Below are positions 54,073 to 64,000 of a stretch of 64,000 bases of DNA, piece after piece. Below the pieces are notes generated by a model that worked only from the letters and a program-made list of their open reading frames with translations, made no database searches and was not told the DNA's origin. Each line of letters starts with the position of its first letter. Positions within the stretch are counted from its first letter, which is position 1. Origin of the DNA: Arenimonas fontis (GTDB taxonomy: Bacteria > Pseudomonadota > Gammaproteobacteria > Xanthomonadales > Xanthomonadaceae); the NCBI RefSeq assembly GCF_008386465.1, contig NZ_VUOD01000001.1, positions 372,001 to 436,000 on the forward strand. Reading direction: 5' to 3'. Both the position numbers and the translations under genes were made by a program.

Positions 54073-54437
54073 GCGGCATCCGGCCCAAGCCCGCCCGGCC
54101 GGACGACCTGGCCCTGCTGCGGCCCGGCCTGGAGCACTGCCTGGTGATGCGGGAGGACGCCGTCTTCGTCAACGGCCGCAGTCCGCTGCGCGGTCGCGAG
54201 GCCATCACCGCCCACTGGAGGCGCTTCTACGAGGCGCCCGACGCGCCCTTCTCCTGGCGTCCGGAAACCGTGGTGGTGCTGTCCAGCGGCGAACTGGCCC
54301 AGACCAAGGGCCCGGTCTTCGACCCGGAAGGCAAGACGATCGGGGAGTTCCGCTCCACCTGGCGGCGCAATGCCGACGGCAGTTGGCAGGTCGTCTTCGA
54401 CGACGGCGCCTGCCTGTGCGGGACGCGGCAGCAATGA
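54069..54437 (+). CDS. small NTF2-like (DUF4440/SnoaL-type) protein
   Basis: 122 residues with a GTG start overlapping the GFA stop by 4 bases. The run AVFVNGRSPLRGREAITAHW, then FSWRPETVVVLSSGELAQTKG and STWRRNADGSWQVVFDDG is the usual NTF2-like pattern. The first helix region is shorter than in most members. Function not known. Confidence 0.8.
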   Translation: MSGIRPKPARPDDLALLRPGLEHCLVMREDAVFVNGRSPLRGREAITAHWRRFYEAPDAPFSWRPETVVVLSSGELAQTKGPVFDPEGKTIGEFRSTWRRNADGSWQVVFDDGACLCGTRQQ

Positions 54438-54453
54438 GCGCGAACCGGCTCGG

Positions 54454-55839
54454 TCAGACCTCGCTCACCATGTCCGGGCGCGCCAGCGTCACCTGGGCGC
54501 CGTACTGCTTCTCCAGGGCCTTGGCCAGCGCCTGGCGGGCGTCGTCCTCGCCATGCACCAGGGCCACCGGCGGCCGGCCGGCGATGGCGCCGTACCAGTC
54601 CATCAGGCCCGACTGGCCGGCATGCGCCGACAGGCCACCCACGGTGTGGCGGGCGGCGTTAACCCGGATCTCCTCGCCGAAGATGTGCACGCTTTCGGCC
54701 CCGTCCACCAGGCGCCGGCCGAGGGTGCCACGGGCCTGGTAGCCCACGAACATGACGTGCGCCTGTCGCCGTCCCAGGTTCTGGCGCAGGTGATGCCGCA
54801 CCCGGCCGCCGTTGCACATGCCGGAGCCGGCGATGATGATGGCGCCGCCGCGGATGTCGTTGATTGCCCGCGACTGCGCCACTTCCGGCGTCAGGTGCAG
54901 GTTCGGCAGGCGGAACGGATGCGGGCGGCCGTTCCAGACCCGCTGCGCGTCCTCGTCGAACAGGGACTCGTGGCGGCCGTATACCTCGACCACCTTCATG
55001 GCCATGGGACTGTCCAGGAAGATGCGCCAGCGAGACATCTTCCACTCGTCCCACTGCCTGGCGAACCAATACAGCAGTTCCTGGCTGCGGCCGACCGCGA
55101 AGGCCGGGATGATGACGTTGCCGCCGTCGGTCCAGGCGTGTTCCAGGACCTCGCCGATTTCCCGCAGGGTGGCGCCGCGCTCACGGTGCTCGCGGCCGCC
55201 ATAGGTGGACTCCAGCAGCACCAGGTCCGCCTCGGGCACCGGCTGCGGGTCGCGCAGTATGGGCGTGCCGCGCGGGCCGATGTCGCCGGAGAAGGCCAGC
55301 ACGCGACGTCCGCCCGGCTCCAGCGCCTCCAACTGCACCGAGGCCGAACCGAGGATGTGGCCGGCGTCGCGCAGGGTGATGAACACGCCGGCCAGGATCT
55401 GCTCGCGCTGCCCGTAATCCAGGCCGCGCACCTGCCTGAGAACCTGGCCGACGTCGCCGCGGGTGAACAGCGGCTGGTGATTGCCGCGCCCCCCTCGCCG
55501 GTGGCGGTTGTCGCGCTCGGCATCCATCTCGGCCAGGGCGGCGGCATCCTCCAGCATCACCCGCAGCAGGTCGGCGGTGGCCCACTGGGTCCAGATGGGC
55601 CCCTTGAAACCGCGTTTGACTAGCAGGGGCAACCGGCCGCAATGGTCGATGTGGGCGTGACTCAGCACCACCGCGTCCAGCTCGCGCGGATCGAAGGGAA
55701 ACTCGTCGAAGTTCCGCCGCTCGTCCTCCTCGCTGCCCTGGATCATGCCGCAGTCCAGCAGCAGCCTGTGTCCGTTGGCCTCGACCTCGTGGCAGGAGCC
55801 GGTGACTTCGCCGGCCGCGCCATGGAACTTCACCCGCAT
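54454..55839 (-). CDS. metallo-beta-lactamase/beta-CASP RNA-processing-type exonuclease
   Basis: 461 residues. Metallo-beta-lactamase part with SHAHIDHCG (His61, His63, Asp65, His66), ITLRDAGHILGSA, FSGDIG and LESTYGGREH. A beta-CASP insertion contains NVIIPAFAVGRSQELLYW, DSPMA and IAGSGMCNGG. The C-terminal RMMLK-like region has SAHAGQSGLMDW. These are CPSF73/YSH1-type nucleases acting on RNA. No KH domain. The ATG at 55839 has a GGAGGG with 6-base spacing. Confidence 0.93.
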   Translation of the reverse strand: MRVKFHGAAGEVTGSCHEVEANGHRLLLDCGMIQGSEEDERRNFDEFPFDPRELDAVVLSHAHIDHCGRLPLLVKRGFKGPIWTQWATADLLRVMLEDAAALAEMDAERDNRHRRGGRGNHQPLFTRGDVGQVLRQVRGLDYGQREQILAGVFITLRDAGHILGSASVQLEALEPGGRRVLAFSGDIGPRGTPILRDPQPVPEADLVLLESTYGGREHRERGATLREIGEVLEHAWTDGGNVIIPAFAVGRSQELLYWFARQWDEWKMSRWRIFLDSPMAMKVVEVYGRHESLFDEDAQRVWNGRPHPFRLPNLHLTPEVAQSRAINDIRGGAIIIAGSGMCNGGRVRHHLRQNLGRRQAHVMFVGYQARGTLGRRLVDGAESVHIFGEEIRVNAARHTVGGLSAHAGQSGLMDWYGAIAGRPPVALVHGEDDARQALAKALEKQYGAQVTLARPDMVSEV

Positions 55840-55880
55840 GGACCGCCCTCCAGGATGCGGACCCACTGTAGCGCAGAAGT

Positions 55881-55909
55881 CGCGAAGGCCGGACAGGCCG
55901 GCCTTCGCG
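55881..55909 (-). terminator. hairpin terminator after the S46 peptidase gene
   Basis: A perfect 12 bp stem CGCGAAGGCCGG/CCGGCCTTCGCG with a 5-base loop, 18 bp after the stop of the minus-strand gene and upstream of the beta-CASP gene. It lacks a clear T-run. Confidence 0.55.
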
Positions 55910-55927
55910 GCACGGTCGCGGGCCGGC

Positions 55928-58060
<2,133 letters not shown>

Positions 58061-58169
58061 CGGACCTCCGGAACAAGGCTGTGGCGAAAGCCGAAGCCTA
58101 ACAGCGCCGCCATTTGCGGGCATCCGCCGGAGGGATAGACTTCCGGCAGGGGACAAGGGAGGGGAATCC

Positions 58170-59312
58170 ATGCGCGCGCTGCTCATCGCTTGCGGCCTGC
58201 TGGCCGCGTTCGCTCCGGCCGTCCGCGCCCAGTCGCCGGACGAAGCCCTGGCCGGCCTCTGGAACACCCTGTGCCTGGGCGCCGCGCCCGGCTCGGACCT
58301 GGCCGCGCGCTGCGAGGAGATCGCCACCGGCGGCCCCGGCAGTCGCGACGCCTCCGCCGCCGGCAACTTCCTGGGCGAGATCCCGGGCCAGGGGCGGGCA
58401 GCGACCCGCGACGGCGCTCCCGAGGAAGCGGAGCTGCGCACCGAGCTGGCGCCCGGCTGGTCCCTGTTCGCCAGCGCCGACCTGGGCCGGCTGAAGCGTC
58501 GCGACGGCATCAACGAGGCGCCCTTCGACGGCGACACCTGGGCGCTGTCGGCCGGCGTGGACTGGGCGCCGGGCCGGAACTGGCAAGTAGGGCTCCTGTT
58601 GCACCATGCCAGCGAAGATCTCGATTTCATCGGCTCGGCAGGCCGCACCGAGGCACGCTACACCGGCGCCATGCTGCTGGCCGGTTGGGCGGCCACCGAC
58701 GCCCTGGCGGTGGATGCCTACGCCGGCCGCCTGGACGGCGACTACGAGTTGCGCCGGGCCATCGACTACACCCTGCTCAGCGGCGTGTCGGTGCAGGCCC
58801 TGGCCGAGGCCTCGACCGGCGCGGACCGGCGCCTGGCCGGCCTGGGCCTGACCTGGTCGCGCCCGGCCGCAGCCTGGGAGTGGCAACTGTCGGCGGGGCT
58901 GGACTGGCAGCGCACCGACATCGACGCCTACGCCGAAACCGGCGGCGCCGGCCTGGCCCTGGTCGTGCCCGGACGCAGCATCACCAGCCGCCGTGGCCGG
59001 CTGGACCTGGGCCTGGCCCGGAACGTGTCCACCGGCTGGGGAGTGTTCCGGCCGATCGCCAGGCTGGGCTGGCGGCACGAGTTCGCCAACCCGGCCCGGC
59101 CGCTGAGCGTGCGCTTCGCCGGCGATGCCACCGGCACGCCGGTGACGTTCGACACCGACGACGCCGACGACGACTGGGGCGAGGTCGGCCTGGCTGCGCT
59201 GTTCGTGCTCTCCGGCGGACACAGTGCCTTCGTGGAGTACCGCCAGCGCCTGGACCACGATTTCCTGCAGGAGCGCATGCTCGCCATGGGCTGGCGCGTC
59301 GAACTGCCCTGA
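58170..59312 (+). CDS. outer-membrane autotransporter-type beta-barrel without a passenger
   Basis: 380 residues. A signal peptide (about 1-20) is followed by a short region with two cysteines (LWNTLCLGAAPGSDLAARCEEI). From about residue 90 on, alternating amphipathic strands fit a 12-strand autotransporter barrel, ending HDFLQERMLAMGWRVELP. In related autotransporters a similar Cys-pair linker precedes the barrel, but here there is almost no passenger. GGGAGGGG precedes the ATG. It is divergent from the S46 gene. Confidence 0.82.
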   Translation: MRALLIACGLLAAFAPAVRAQSPDEALAGLWNTLCLGAAPGSDLAARCEEIATGGPGSRDASAAGNFLGEIPGQGRAATRDGAPEEAELRTELAPGWSLFASADLGRLKRRDGINEAPFDGDTWALSAGVDWAPGRNWQVGLLLHHASEDLDFIGSAGRTEARYTGAMLLAGWAATDALAVDAYAGRLDGDYELRRAIDYTLLSGVSVQALAEASTGADRRLAGLGLTWSRPAAAWEWQLSAGLDWQRTDIDAYAETGGAGLALVVPGRSITSRRGRLDLGLARNVSTGWGVFRPIARLGWRHEFANPARPLSVRFAGDATGTPVTFDTDDADDDWGEVGLAALFVLSGGHSAFVEYRQRLDHDFLQERMLAMGWRVELP

Positions 59313-59354
59313 ACGGCGCATGTCCCGCGACCGGCGACCGGTCGGGGCGGAGCG

Positions 59355-59360
59355 TATAAT
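59355..59360 (+). promoter_or_regulatory. candidate -10 box of tdh
   Basis: A consensus TATAAT followed by CCGC, 44 bp before the tdh ATG. No clear -35 at the right distance. Confidence 0.5.
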
Positions 59361-59404
59361 CCGCTTCCTTCAGGTGGCCCGGAACGGGCCCGACGGATGC
59401 GGAC

Positions 59405-60442
59405 ATGGCCCAGCAGAAAATGAAGGCGCTGGTGAAGCGCCACCCCGAAAAAGGCATCTGGATGGAAGAAGTGCCGGTGCCCTCGCCGGGCGCCAACGAG
59501 GTGCTGATCAAGCTGGAAAAGACCGCTATCTGCGGCACCGACCTGCACATCTACAAATGGGACGAATGGAGCCGGCGCACCATCAGGCCGGGCCTGGTGA
59601 TCGGCCATGAGTTCGTGGGCCGCATCGTCGGCATGGGTCCGGGCGTGACCGGTTACAAGGTCGGCGACCGGGTGTCGGCCGAAGGCCACATCGTCTGCGG
59701 GCACTGCCGCAACTGCCGGGCCGGCCGCCAGCACCTGTGCCCGAACACCGTCGGCATCGGCGTCAACCGCGACGGCGCCTTCGCCGAATACATCGTGATG
59801 CCGGCCAGCAACCTGTGGCCGATCCCGGATTCGATCCCGTCCGAACTGGCGGCCTTCTTCGACCCTTACGGCAATGCCGCACACTGCGCGCTGGAGTTCG
59901 ACGTGGTGGGCGAGGACGTGCTGATCACTGGCGCCGGCCCGATCGGCATCATCGCCGCCGGCATCTGCAGGCATATCGGCGCCCGTAACGTGGTGGTGAC
60001 CGACGTCAACGATTACCGGCTCAAGCTCGCCGCCGACATGGGCGCGACCCGCGTGGTCAACGTGTCCAGCCAGTCGCTCAAGGAGGTGATGAAGGACCTG
60101 CACATGGAGGGCTTCGACATCGGCCTGGAAATGAGCGGCAACCCGCGCGCCTTCAACGACATGCTCGATTGCATGTACCACGGAGGAAAGGTCGCCCTGC
60201 TCGGCATCCTGCCCAACGGCGCCGGCATCGACTGGGACAGGGTGATCTTCAAGGGCCTGGTGCTGCACGGCATCTACGGCCGCAAGATGTACGAGACCTG
60301 GTACAAGATGACCCAGCTGGTGCAGTCCGGCTTTCCGCTGCACAAGGTGCTGACCCACCAGGTGCACATCGACGACTTCCAGAAGGGCTTCGACCTGATG
60401 GACTCAGGCCAGTGCGGCAAGGTGGTGTGCAGCTGGACCTGA
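59405..60442 (+). CDS. tdh: L-threonine 3-dehydrogenase
   Basis: Oxidises threonine to 2-amino-3-ketobutyrate with NAD, which kbl (61546) cleaves to glycine and acetyl-CoA. 345 residues. Zinc-type medium-chain dehydrogenase: catalytic Cys43 in [21 protein letters not shown], the structural [15 protein letters not shown] and the NAD site [16 protein letters not shown] strong terminator follows. Confidence 0.96.
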   Translation: MAQQKMKALVKRHPEKGIWMEEVPVPSPGANEVLIKLEKTAICGTDLHIYKWDEWSRRTIRPGLVIGHEFVGRIVGMGPGVTGYKVGDRVSAEGHIVCGHCRNCRAGRQHLCPNTVGIGVNRDGAFAEYIVMPASNLWPIPDSIPSELAAFFDPYGNAAHCALEFDVVGEDVLITGAGPIGIIAAGICRHIGARNVVVTDVNDYRLKLAADMGATRVVNVSSQSLKEVMKDLHMEGFDIGLEMSGNPRAFNDMLDCMYHGGKVALLGILPNGAGIDWDRVIFKGLVLHGIYGRKMYETWYKMTQLVQSGFPLHKVLTHQVHIDDFQKGFDLMDSGQCGKVVCSWT

Positions 60443-60471
60443 GCCGGGAGGAGATCCCACGCCGGGAACGG

Positions 60472-60501
60472 GACGGGGCGCCTCTCGGCGCCCCGTCGTC
60501 G
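60472..60501. terminator. strong bidirectional hairpin after tdh and TorF gene
   Basis: A perfect 11 bp stem GACGGGGCGCC/GGCGCCCCGTC (60472-60482 with 60487-60497) with a tetraloop, between the converging tdh and TorF-type genes. It is followed on the plus strand by TCGTTTCC. Confidence 0.7.
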
Positions 60502-60520
60502 TTTCCGGCCGATGGGCGGT

Positions 60521-61249
60521 TCAGCCGCCGATCGAGAAGGTCAGCACCAGGCGGTCGTCGGCCCAGTCGCCGAAGTTGTCGTCGCCGTTGCCGTCGGTAC
60601 CGTGATAGCCCAGGGAGACGTTGACCGGACCGAAATCTCGGTTCACCGCGATGGACCAGTCGGTGTAGTCCTCGATTCCAGTGGAATCGCCGAAGGTGCT
60701 GTGGCCAACGCCGACGTCCAGGCCGAAGCGGTCGGCAATGGTCCAGCTGCCGGTGACACCGTAATACCAGCCGTCGTCGTCCAGGGCGAAGACGTCGTTG
60801 CTGTAGCCGAGGACGAAGCCGTAGGTCTCGTCCAGGGTCAAGGTGGTGATGAATTCGTTGTAATCGAGCGGGCCGTAGTCGTCGGCTTCGCCCAGGTAGG
60901 TGTAGCGGTTGAGCATCAGGTCGAGGTTCCAGCGCTCGGACAGGTCGGTGTTCCAGCCGACGTAGTAGTCCACCTCGACGTCCGGGCTGCCCTGCTCGTC
61001 GAAATCCACGTTGGAGCCCCAGACGCCGACATACAAGCCGTTGGAGAAGTTCAGGTCGGCGCCAAGCTGCAGGGCCGGATCTTCGTTGGTCTGGGAAACG
61101 CCGCGGAACAGGTAGTCGCTGGTAAGGGCGGCGTTCCAGCTGAAGATGCCGGATTCCTCCTCGCCGCCTTCATCCTGGGCGACGGCAGCCAGCGGCGTGG
61201 CCAGCAGGGCAGCGATGAGCGCGAGCGGGAGCAGTTGTTTGCTTTGCAT
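60521..61249 (-). CDS. TorF-family putative porin
   Basis: 242 residues. A signal peptide (about 1-25, ending AAVAQ) is followed by an acidic EGGEEESG stretch. The mature part begins SWNAALTSDYLFRGVSQTNE, the recognisable start of the TorF/TIGR02001 barrel family. It is strand-rich with many Asp, Tyr and Gly residues. The substrate is unknown. GAGGA lies before the ATG at 61249. It is placed between tdh and kbl, which normally are side by side. Confidence 0.88.
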   Translation of the reverse strand: MQSKQLLPLALIAALLATPLAAVAQDEGGEEESGIFSWNAALTSDYLFRGVSQTNEDPALQLGADLNFSNGLYVGVWGSNVDFDEQGSPDVEVDYYVGWNTDLSERWNLDLMLNRYTYLGEADDYGPLDYNEFITTLTLDETYGFVLGYSNDVFALDDDGWYYGVTGSWTIADRFGLDVGVGHSTFGDSTGIEDYTDWSIAVNRDFGPVNVSLGYHGTDGNGDDNFGDWADDRLVLTFSIGG

Positions 61250-61434
61250 GGCGGGAGTCCTCGTCGGTGGTTGGGGCAAGCCTGACTGCCTCGGGACCGG
61301 GAGGGTGTTCGGAATCCCCGGCCGCCTGTTGATTATTTTCAGCGGAGTGTCCGACGGCCCGCCGCATAACGCATGACGCACCGCACAAAAACACGGCCAC
61401 CTGCCCCGGGGTCTCACATCCGTCCCGACCCCGG

Positions 61435-61506
61435 TGACGCCGGGACGGGTGATGCCGGGGGCGAATGGTGCCCCGGGGCGAGTGATGCCGGGCGCGTGAC
61501 GCTTGG
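61435..61506 (+). repeat. five-copy direct repeat of TGATGCCGGG before kbl
   Basis: Units start at 61435 (TGACGCCGGG), 61450 (TGATGCCGGG), 61466 (TGGTGCCCCGGG), 61483 (TGATGCCGGG) and 61497 (TGACGCTTGG), spaced 14-17 bp. The last abuts the -10 of kbl. They could be operator sites; nothing else marks the function. Confidence 0.7.
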
Positions 61507-61507
61507 G

Positions 61508-61513
61508 GATAAT
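61508..61513 (+). promoter_or_regulatory. candidate -10 box of kbl
   Basis: GATAAT, 32 bp before the kbl ATG and 1 base after the repeat array; the -35 would fall within the last repeat units. Confidence 0.45.
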
Positions 61514-61545
61514 GGAAGGCCGTTCGTTGCCGAGTCCTGCAGACC

Positions 61546-62745
61546 ATGTCCGACACCGCCCTAGCCCGCTACGCCGCCACCCTCGACGAGATCCGGGGCC
61601 AGGGCCTGTTCAAGGCCGAGCGCATCATCACCTCGCCACAGTCGGCCGAGATCACCCTGGCCGACGGCCGCAAGGTGCTGAACTTCTGCGCCAACAATTA
61701 CCTGGGCCTGGCCGACGACCCCGAAGTCATCCGCGCCGCCAAGGAGGCGCTGGACACGCACGGATTCGGCATGGCCTCGGTGCGCTTCATCTGCGGCACC
61801 CAGGACCTGCACAAGGCACTGGAGGCGAAGGTCGCCGGCTTCTTCGGCAAGCAGGACGCCATCCTCTACGCGGCCTGCTTCGACGCCAACGGCGGCCTCT
61901 TCGAGCCGCTGCTGGACGAAAACGACGCCATCGTCTCCGACGCCCTCAATCACGCCTCGATCATCGACGGCGTACGGCTGTGCAAGGCGAAGCGCTACCG
62001 CTACGCCAACTGTGACATGGCCGACCTGGAGGCGCAGTTGCGGCAGGCCCGCGCCGACGGCGCCCGCACCATCATGATCACCACCGACGGCGTGTTCTCG
62101 ATGGACGGCTTCATCGCGCCGCTGGACGAAATCACCGCGCTGGCGGCGAAGTACGATGCCATGGTGCACATCGACGAATGCCACGCCACCGGCTTCCTGG
62201 GCGCGACCGGCCGCGGCAGCGCCGAGGTCAAGGGCGTACTGGAGAAGATCGACATCATCACCGGCACCCTGGGCAAGGCCCTGGGGGGCGCCCTGGGCGG
62301 TTTCACCACCGGACGGGCCGAAGTGATCGAACTGCTGCGCCAGCGCTCGCGCCCCTACCTGTTCTCGAACTCGTTGCCGCCGCACGTGGTGGCCGCTGGC
62401 AGCAAGGTATTCGACATGCTGGCCGCCGCCGACGGGCTGCGCGAGCGCCTGAGGGAGAACACGGCCTATTTCCGCGCGAAGATGGCGGCCGCCGGCTTCG
62501 ATCTAAAGCCCGGCGAACATCCGATCGTACCGGTGATGCTGTACGAGGCGCCGCTGGCACAGAAATTCGCGGCCCGCCTGCTCGAGGAGGGCATCTATGT
62601 GATCGGCTTCTTCTTCCCGGTCGTGCCCAGGGGCCAGGCCCGCATTCGCACCCAGATGTCGGCAGCGCACAGCCGCGAACACCTGGACCGGGCGGTCGCG
62701 GCCTTCACCCGCGTGGGCCGCGAACTGGGCGTGCTGCGCGGCTAA
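61546..62745 (+). CDS. kbl: glycine C-acetyltransferase (2-amino-3-ketobutyrate CoA ligase)
   Basis: PLP enzyme completing threonine breakdown. 399 residues against 398 in E. coli. Blocks include [56 protein letters not shown] and the PLP lysine in [14 protein letters not shown]. It is on the same strand as tdh but separated from it by the divergent TorF gene, with its own promoter. Confidence 0.97.
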   Translation: MSDTALARYAATLDEIRGQGLFKAERIITSPQSAEITLADGRKVLNFCANNYLGLADDPEVIRAAKEALDTHGFGMASVRFICGTQDLHKALEAKVAGFFGKQDAILYAACFDANGGLFEPLLDENDAIVSDALNHASIIDGVRLCKAKRYRYANCDMADLEAQLRQARADGARTIMITTDGVFSMDGFIAPLDEITALAAKYDAMVHIDECHATGFLGATGRGSAEVKGVLEKIDIITGTLGKALGGALGGFTTGRAEVIELLRQRSRPYLFSNSLPPHVVAAGSKVFDMLAAADGLRERLRENTAYFRAKMAAAGFDLKPGEHPIVPVMLYEAPLAQKFAARLLEEGIYVIGFFFPVVPRGQARIRTQMSAAHSREHLDRAVAAFTRVGRELGVLRG

Positions 62746-62751
62746 GGAACG

Positions 62752-62782
62752 GGCCCGCCGGACAGCTCCCGCCCGGCGGGCC
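62752..62782. terminator. GC-rich hairpin between kbl and the OsmC gene
   Basis: A 10 bp stem GGCCCGCCGG/CCGGCGGGCC (62752-62761 with 62773-62782) in the 43 bp gap between convergent genes; there is no T-run. Confidence 0.4.
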
Positions 62783-62788
62783 GCCCGC

Positions 62789-63364
62789 TCAGGCGCTGGT
62801 GCGCACTTGCACCTTGACCGGCAGCGAGTTGGAGACGATGTCGTAGACCGGCGAATACTTGGCCAGCTCACGCAGCACCTCCGGGGAAGCGTCGCTGTCC
62901 ACGTCGAACAGCACCCGCACTTCGCGGTAGCCCTTCCGGACCGTGTCGTCCAGGCCGAGGAAACCGCGCAGGTCGAGGTCGCCTTCCAGGCGGGACTCGA
63001 TGCCGCGGATGGCGATTCCGCGGGCTGCCGCATGGTAGACCATGGTCGTGGTCAGACAGGCAGCCAGGGCGTGCAGCACGTACTCCACCGGATTGGCGCC
63101 GGCATCGCGGCCGAGCAGGACCGGCGGTTCGTCCGCGTCCATGACGAAGGGCGCGGTGCGGGTCTGGTCTTCCTGCCGGCAACCGCGAAAACCCTTGATC
63201 GTGCTGCGGTTGTGGCCGCCGTCGAGCCAACGGTTGTCGGCCCGGAACTGGAACTCGGCCAGGCCGGGGTCGGCCTTCACCGCATCGATGGTGGCAAACA
63301 GGGCGTCGGTGTCCACCCCGTTGATGACCCGGGCCGGTGCCGGGCTGGCATTGTTTGCGTTCAT
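62789..63364 (-). CDS. OsmC-family protein
   Basis: 191 residues. The OsmC/Ohr fold pattern is seen: FRADNRWLDGGHNRSTIKG, GANPVEYVLHALAACLTTTM with the usual Cys, then LRGFLGLDDTVRKGYREVRV. These proteins often reduce organic peroxides with a Cys pair; the second Cys (in GFRGCRQED) is not at the standard site, so activity is unsure. AGGAG lies 7 bases before the ATG at 63364. It is divergent from the regulator at 63514. Confidence 0.9.
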   Translation of the reverse strand: MNANNASPAPARVINGVDTDALFATIDAVKADPGLAEFQFRADNRWLDGGHNRSTIKGFRGCRQEDQTRTAPFVMDADEPPVLLGRDAGANPVEYVLHALAACLTTTMVYHAAARGIAIRGIESRLEGDLDLRGFLGLDDTVRKGYREVRVLFDVDSDASPEVLRELAKYSPVYDIVSNSLPVKVQVRTSA

Positions 63365-63513
63365 GGGGTACTCCTGAATCATTGGGTTGGGGGTCGCCGA
63401 TACGGCGACGGGTCCATGCTCGGCCGCTGGTGGCCCGGCCGGCAGCGGCGCATCGGACGGCGTCGGTAGGGATCGGCCACGAATTGCCCAGGGACACTGC
63501 CCGGAGAGGATCC

Positions 63514-64000
63514 ATGTCCGGCACTGCACCCGGGAACCGCCCGGTGGAGGTACTGCTGCTGGCGATCCCCGAGACCGCCGGTTCGGCGCTATACGGCCTG
63601 TTCGACGTGCTGAGCGCAACGGGCTCCGTCTGGCAGGAACTGACCCGGGAGCCGGTGGCACGGAGGGCCTTCAGGCCGCGCATAGTCGCCCCCTCGGCAG
63701 GCCTGTTCGAGGTGGGTCATGGCATTCCCGTCCAGCCCCATCTGAGCATTGACGACGATCCACGGGCCGACGTGGTGATCGTGCCGGAAATCTGGCTGGG
63801 GCCGGATACGTCGATTTCCGGCCGTTACCCGGACATCGTGGACTGGCTGCGGCGTTGCTGGCGCCGGGGCAGCAACCTCTGCTCCGCCTGTTCGGGAGCG
63901 ATCCTGCTGGCCGAGACCGGGCTGCTCAACGGCTGCGAGGCGACTTCGCACTGGGGCTACCAGGACCTGTTCCGCCGCGACTACCCGAAAGTCCGCTTCC
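63514..64000 (+). CDS. GATase1-like transcriptional regulator, GlxA/FtrA type (3' end cut off)
   Basis: 162 codons are visible before the right edge. The class I glutamine-amidotransferase-like sensor domain of GlxA-type AraC regulators starts VEVLLLAIPETAGSALYGLF. It has VVIVPEIWLG, the nucleophile-elbow region NLCSACSGAILLAETGLLNG and TSHWGYQDLFRRDYP. An AraC DNA-binding domain should follow outside the window. GAGAGGA lies 3 bases before the ATG. Its target may be the divergent OsmC gene (149 bp apart). Confidence 0.85.
   Translation, partial: MSGTAPGNRPVEVLLLAIPETAGSALYGLFDVLSATGSVWQELTREPVARRAFRPRIVAPSAGLFEVGHGIPVQPHLSIDDDPRADVVIVPEIWLGPDTSISGRYPDIVDWLRRCWRRGSNLCSACSGAILLAETGLLNGCEATSHWGYQDLFRRDYPKVRF

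Overview
The window is a GC-rich (about 70 percent by eye), gene-dense stretch of chromosome from a gammaproteobacterium, most probably of the Xanthomonadales/Lysobacterales. The main evidence is gene order. A glnD-map pair diverges from rpsB-tsf-pyrH-frr-uppS-cdsA-dxr-rseP-bamA-lpxD-fabZ-lpxA-lpxB-rnhB, then dnaE-accA-tilS-xseB-ispA. Peptide-scavenging enzymes (an S46 dipeptidyl peptidase, a DUF885 lipoprotein and a secreted amidohydrolase) and a TorF-type porin also fit that group. The placement is inferred from memory of gene order and family content, not from a search. I see no rRNA, tRNA, CRISPR array, insertion sequence, prophage or integrase. No gap between genes exceeds 300 bases; the largest are TorF-kbl (296 bp), map-rpsB (279 bp) and pmbA-DUF4870 (251 bp).

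Layout. 1-2716 (minus): glnD, cut by the left edge, and map. 2996-16975 (plus): a translation and envelope supercluster making ribosomal protein S2, EF-Ts, UMP kinase, recycling factor, undecaprenyl-PP, CDP-diacylglycerol, MEP-pathway DXR, RseP, BamA and the early lipid A enzymes; most genes overlap by 4 bases. 17106-18489: two tandem paralogues with a DUF1232-like core, inserted before dnaE. 18603-25636 (plus): dnaE, accA, tilS, xseB and ispA. 25783-27743 (minus): DUF4870 and pmbA. 27779-28312 (plus): darP. 28433-41782 (minus): a long run tldD, yhdP, rng, maf, rlmH, rsfS, nadD, holA, lptE and leuS, listed left to right and transcribed from leuS towards tldD. 41905-48526 (plus): secreted amidohydrolase, YbbN-like thioredoxin, DUF4442, a Ser/Thr kinase carrying a C-terminal SUMF1-like domain, DUF502 and YhhQ. 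48549-50366 (minus): a CPA2/Kef antiporter. 50478-54437 (plus): DUF885 lipoprotein, VOC protein, secreted hypothetical, cutA, a GFA protein and a small NTF2-like protein. 54454-58060 (minus): a beta-CASP metallo-beta-lactamase protein and the S46 peptidase. 58170-64000: outer-membrane barrel, tdh, TorF (minus), kbl, OsmC (minus) and a GATase1-type regulator cut by the right edge.

Most of the window is conserved housekeeping DNA. I do not see a convincing new defence, mobile or biosynthetic system. The items most worth a second look are the two DUF1232-like paralogues, the kinase-SUMF1 fusion, an aspartate-rich cysteine-bounded insertion in the BamA barrel, and a five-unit direct repeat abutting the kbl promoter. 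Less strong leads are a recurring TAKAATCC-type -10 element, -10 boxes almost touching the start codons of map and maf, and the small GCGGATGAACGC repeat family.
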